Origin: Deltaproteobacteria bacterium
GTDB taxonomy: Bacteria; Desulfobacterota; Deferrimicrobia; Deferrimicrobiales; Deferrimicrobiaceae
Direction: 5' to 3'
Assembly (NCBI GenBank): GCA_030668225.1
Contig: DAOUUI010000005.1
Coordinates: forward strand, 1-38,104
DNA: 38,104 bases
Position 1 is the first letter of the stretch; each line of letters starts with the position of its first letter. A program made the translations under genes and the position numbers. Positions 35,380 through 38,104 of this stretch are shown here, one piece after another. A model generated the notes under the pieces. It was not told the DNA's origin and did not search any database. It worked only from the letters and a program-made list of their open reading frames with translations.

Positions 35380-37962
35380 TCAAGATTTTCGGAAAGTAAA
35401 ACCGGTGTTTGCGTCCGCATCGACCAGGACGGAATCCCCCTCGCGAAATTCCCCCTTGAGAATGAGGAGCGCGAGAGGGTCCTGGAGGTGCTTCTGGATG
35501 GCACGGCGCAGCGGCCTCGCCCCGTACGTGGGGTCGTACCCGATCTCCGCGAGCCTCTCCCTGGCGGGTTCGGTGACCTTCACCGTGATCTTCCTGTCCG
35601 CAAGCCGGTCGTTCAGTTCCCGGAGCATGATCGAGATGATTCTCGTCAACTCCTCCCTTCCGAGGGACCGGAACAGGATGATCTCATCGAGGCGGTTCAG
35701 GAACTCGGGGCGGAATTCCCGGCGAAGTTCCTCCATGACCTTCTCCCGGACAACATCCTCCCCCTTCCCGGAGAGTTCCTGGATCCAGCGGGAGCCGACG
35801 TTCGAGGTGAGAATCACAACAGTGTTTCGGAAATCAACGGTCCTCCCCTTCCCGTCGGTCAGGCGCCCGTCCTCGAGGATCTGAAGAAGGATGTGGAAGA
35901 CATCGGGGTGTGCCTTCTCCACCTCGTCGAAGAGGACCACGGTGTACGGCTTCCGGCGAACCGCTTCGGTCAGCGCCCCCCCTTCCTCATACCCGACATA
36001 CCCGGGCGGGGCCCCGATCATCCGTGCCACGGAGTGCTTCTCCATGTACTCGGACATGTCGAGGCGCACCATCGCCGACTCATCGTCGAAGAGGAACTGG
36101 GACAGGGCCCTGGCAAGCTCCGTCTTCCCCACGCCGGTGGGCCCCATGAACAGGAAAGATCCAATGGGGCGTCCGGGGTCCTTCATGCCCGATTTGGCTC
36201 TCCGGACGGCGTTCGCAACGAGGCGGACGGCGTCTTCCTGGCCCACCACCCGCTCTCCCAGGCGCTCCTCCATCCGGACGAGCTTCTGGATCTCCCCCTC
36301 GACCATCCGCGACACCGGAATCCTGGTCCACCGGGAGACGACGTGGGCGATGTCCTCCTCGTCCACCTCTTCTTTGAGGAGCCGCTCCCTTTGCGCGGCG
36401 GAGGTCTTCCCCGCCGCATCCTCCGTTTCCCTCTGCAGTGCAGGGATGACACCGTACTTGAGCTCCGAGGCCCTCCCGAGGTTCCCTTCCCGCTCGGCCC
36501 GCTGCATCTCCGAGAGGGCACGCTCGATCTTCTCCTTGATTTCGCGGCTCCTTCCGATGGCCTTCTTCTCCTCCTCCCACCGGGACCGGTCCTCCGCCAC
36601 TTTCCCCGCAAGCGCCGCCAATTCATCCTGGATCCGGGCGAGCCGCCTCCCCGAGGCGGCGTCCGTCTCCTTCGAAAGGGCCTGTTTCTCCATCTCCAGC
36701 TGGTTGATCTTCCTTTCGACCTCGTCGATCTCGGTGGGGACGGAGTCGATCTCGATCTTGAGCTTCGACGCGGCCTCGTCCATCAGGTCGATCGCCTTGT
36801 CGGGGAGGAACCGGTCGGAGATGTACCGGTTCGACAGGGTGGCGGCGGCGATCAAGGCCGAATCCTTGATCCGGACGCCGTGGTGCACCTCGTACCTCCC
36901 CTTGAGACCGCGCAGAATCGCGATGGTGTCCTCGACGGACGGCTCCTCCACGAGCACGGGCTGGAACCGCCGCTCCAGCGCCGCGTCCTTTTCGACGTAC
37001 TTGCGGTACTCGTCCAGGGTGGTCGCACCGACGCAGCGCAGCTCCCCCCTGGCAAGGGCAGGCTTCAGCATGTTGGAGGCGTCCATCGCCCCTTCCGCCT
37101 TGCCGGCCCCCACGAGCGTATGCAGCTCGTCGATCACGAGGATCACTTGCCCTTCCGCGGCGGCGATTTCCTTAAGAACGGCCTTCAGCCGGTCCTCGAA
37201 CTCACCGCGGTACTTCGAACCTGCGATCAACGCCCCCATGTCCAGGGCGAGAACCCGCTTGTCCCGCAACCCCTCGGGGATGTCGCCGGAGACGACCCGC
37301 TGGGCGAGCCCTTCGGCGATCGCCGTCTTCCCAACTCCCGGGTCTCCGATCAGGACGGGATTGTTCTTCGTCCGGCGGGAGAGGACCTGAATCACTCTCC
37401 GGATCTCGTCGTCTCTCCCGATCACCGGATCGAGCTTTTCCCGGCGCGCCAGATCGGTAAGATCCCGGCAATACTTTTCGAGCGCCTGGTACTTCGCCTC
37501 GGGATGATCATCTGTAACCCGCTGCGTCCCCCGGATGGAGGAAAGCGCCGTGAGGAGCCCCTCCCGCGTCACGCCGTGCCTGCGGAGCAGGTCCGCGACG
37601 GCCCCCGGTTCGGAGATCATGGCGATGAGGAAGTGCTCTGCGGAGAGGTACTCGTCCCGGAACGAGCCCGCCTCGGAGAGCGCCCGTTGGAACAGCGGCT
37701 CCATCCCGGGGGAAAGCCCCCGGCTTACGGCTCCCGACACCTTGGGGAAGGAACCGAGCAGGGAGTTAACCTCGGACAGGAGTTGTTTCCCCTGCACCCC
37801 CACCCGGGCGAAGATGTCTGTCGCCACGCCCCCCTCCTGCCGGAGCAGGGCGACGAAAAGATGCTCGGGCTCCACCTGCGCGTGTCCCGCCTCCGAGGCG
37901 ATGCGCACGGCGTCCTGCAGAGCCTCCTGCGATTTCACTGTCAGTTTGTCCAGAGAGATCAT
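35380..37962 (-). CDS. clpB: ATP-dependent disaggregase ClpB
   Basis: An 860-residue Hsp100 chaperone that extracts proteins from aggregates with DnaK. Domains in order: N-domain (residues 1-145, two repeats), AAA1 with Walker [14 protein letters not shown] near 206, the coiled-coil middle domain (about 400-530), and AAA2 with [14 protein letters not shown] near 607 and Walker [15 protein letters not shown]. Full length with no deletion. It lacks the IGF/L loop of ClpA/X as far as I can see, consistent with ClpB. The ribosome site is weak (TAAG). It lies 42 bases after the HtrA-like gene, perhaps a heat-shock pair. No internal second start was identified. Confidence 0.96.
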   Translation of the reverse strand: MISLDKLTVKSQEALQDAVRIASEAGHAQVEPEHLFVALLRQEGGVATDIFARVGVQGKQLLSEVNSLLGSFPKVSGAVSRGLSPGMEPLFQRALSEAGSFRDEYLSAEHFLIAMISEPGAVADLLRRHGVTREGLLTALSSIRGTQRVTDDHPEAKYQALEKYCRDLTDLARREKLDPVIGRDDEIRRVIQVLSRRTKNNPVLIGDPGVGKTAIAEGLAQRVVSGDIPEGLRDKRVLALDMGALIAGSKYRGEFEDRLKAVLKEIAAAEGQVILVIDELHTLVGAGKAEGAMDASNMLKPALARGELRCVGATTLDEYRKYVEKDAALERRFQPVLVEEPSVEDTIAILRGLKGRYEVHHGVRIKDSALIAAATLSNRYISDRFLPDKAIDLMDEAASKLKIEIDSVPTEIDEVERKINQLEMEKQALSKETDAASGRRLARIQDELAALAGKVAEDRSRWEEEKKAIGRSREIKEKIERALSEMQRAEREGNLGRASELKYGVIPALQRETEDAAGKTSAAQRERLLKEEVDEEDIAHVVSRWTRIPVSRMVEGEIQKLVRMEERLGERVVGQEDAVRLVANAVRRAKSGMKDPGRPIGSFLFMGPTGVGKTELARALSQFLFDDESAMVRLDMSEYMEKHSVARMIGAPPGYVGYEEGGALTEAVRRKPYTVVLFDEVEKAHPDVFHILLQILEDGRLTDGKGRTVDFRNTVVILTSNVGSRWIQELSGKGEDVVREKVMEELRREFRPEFLNRLDEIILFRSLGREELTRIISIMLRELNDRLADRKITVKVTEPARERLAEIGYDPTYGARPLRRAIQKHLQDPLALLILKGEFREGDSVLVDADANTGFTFRKS

Positions 37963-38004
37963 CGGATATTCTTACAGCTCGGCAAGGGGGACACTCCCAC
38001 AGAG

Positions 38005-38104
38005 TTACCGGTTCTTCACCGCAAGGAAGACCCGCCCCTCGCCCCGCTCCACCAGGAACAGGATGGTCTTTTCCTCCTTGACCTTCCCGATCTGTGTATC
38101 GAAC
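38005..38104 (-). CDS. C-terminal end of a probable HtrA/DegP-type protease (partial)
   Basis: The last 32 residues before a TAA: IGKVKEEKTILFLVERGEG followed by RVFLAVKNR. This resembles the final strand of the PDZ domain in DegP/DegQ-type periplasmic proteases, where a LLVxRxGxxxFVAL pattern closes the protein. Only this piece lies in the window, so the call rests on a short resemblance. It precedes clpB on the same strand. Confidence 0.55.
   Translation of the reverse strand, partial: FDTQIGKVKEEKTILFLVERGEGRVFLAVKNR

Noticed and set aside
37986-37999. Second REP-like copy near clpB
   Set aside because: Only one arm (GGGGACACTCCC) is present and no matching second arm is found nearby, so it is not listed as a repeat.

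Overview
The window is about 38 kb of GC-rich bacterial chromosome, densely coded with housekeeping genes and no prophage, insertion sequence or CRISPR array that I can see. The neighbourhoods (mreB-mreC-mreD-mrdA-rodA; dusB-ntrB-ntrC; ispE, spoVG, tRNA-Gln, prs, rplY, pth, rpsF, ssb, rpsR, rplI, dnaB), a sigma-54 regulator, a membrane pyrophosphatase, gmhA and a lipoprotein point to a Gram-negative of the old Deltaproteobacteria (Desulfuromonadota/Deferrimicrobia-like). This placement is inferred from gene content and order, not from a phylogeny.

Bases 1-10.3 kb form a mosaic of short units: the end of an unrecognised gene, a REP-like palindrome, a nitroreductase convergent with a CorC/HlyC-type CBS membrane protein, an acuC-acuB-like pair followed by a zinc alcohol dehydrogenase, a GHMP kinase overlapping a COG2509-type FAD dehydrogenase, a UPF0173 metallo-hydrolase, a gmhA isomerase overlapping a deoxyhypusine-synthase-like protein, and a CoA-binding protein. 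From 10.3 to 18.7 kb lie trxA and a thioredoxin-fold lipoprotein, then the cell-shape operon mreBCD-mrdA-rodA on the minus strand, diverging from a PpiD/SurA-type periplasmic foldase that ends in a perfect palindromic terminator.

The most interesting region is 18.8-23.5 kb. On the minus strand a convincing fluoride (crcB-type) riboswitch aptamer precedes a dynamin-like GTPase, and the next gene on that strand is hppA, a membrane ion-pumping pyrophosphatase. Fluoride inhibits soluble pyrophosphatases, and pyrophosphatase genes are among known members of fluoride riboswitch regulons, but a dynamin-like protein directly behind the aptamer is unexpected. No Fluc/CrcB or CLC-F exporter is present in the window. 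The leader between aptamer and GTPase contains two mutually exclusive GC-rich helices, and hppA has its own promoter-like sequence and a second foldable leader.

From 23.5 to 28.5 kb dusB, ntrB, ntrC, thiE and thiD run on the plus strand with overlapping stops and starts, so they are probably one transcript. From 28.5 kb to the right end everything is on the minus strand: dnaB, rplI, rpsR, ssb, rpsF, pth, rplY and prs behind a near-consensus promoter, then tRNA-Gln(TTG), spoVG and ispE behind another promoter, then clpB and the C-terminal end of a probable HtrA/DegP-type protease. The rpsF leader carries four consecutive small hairpins.
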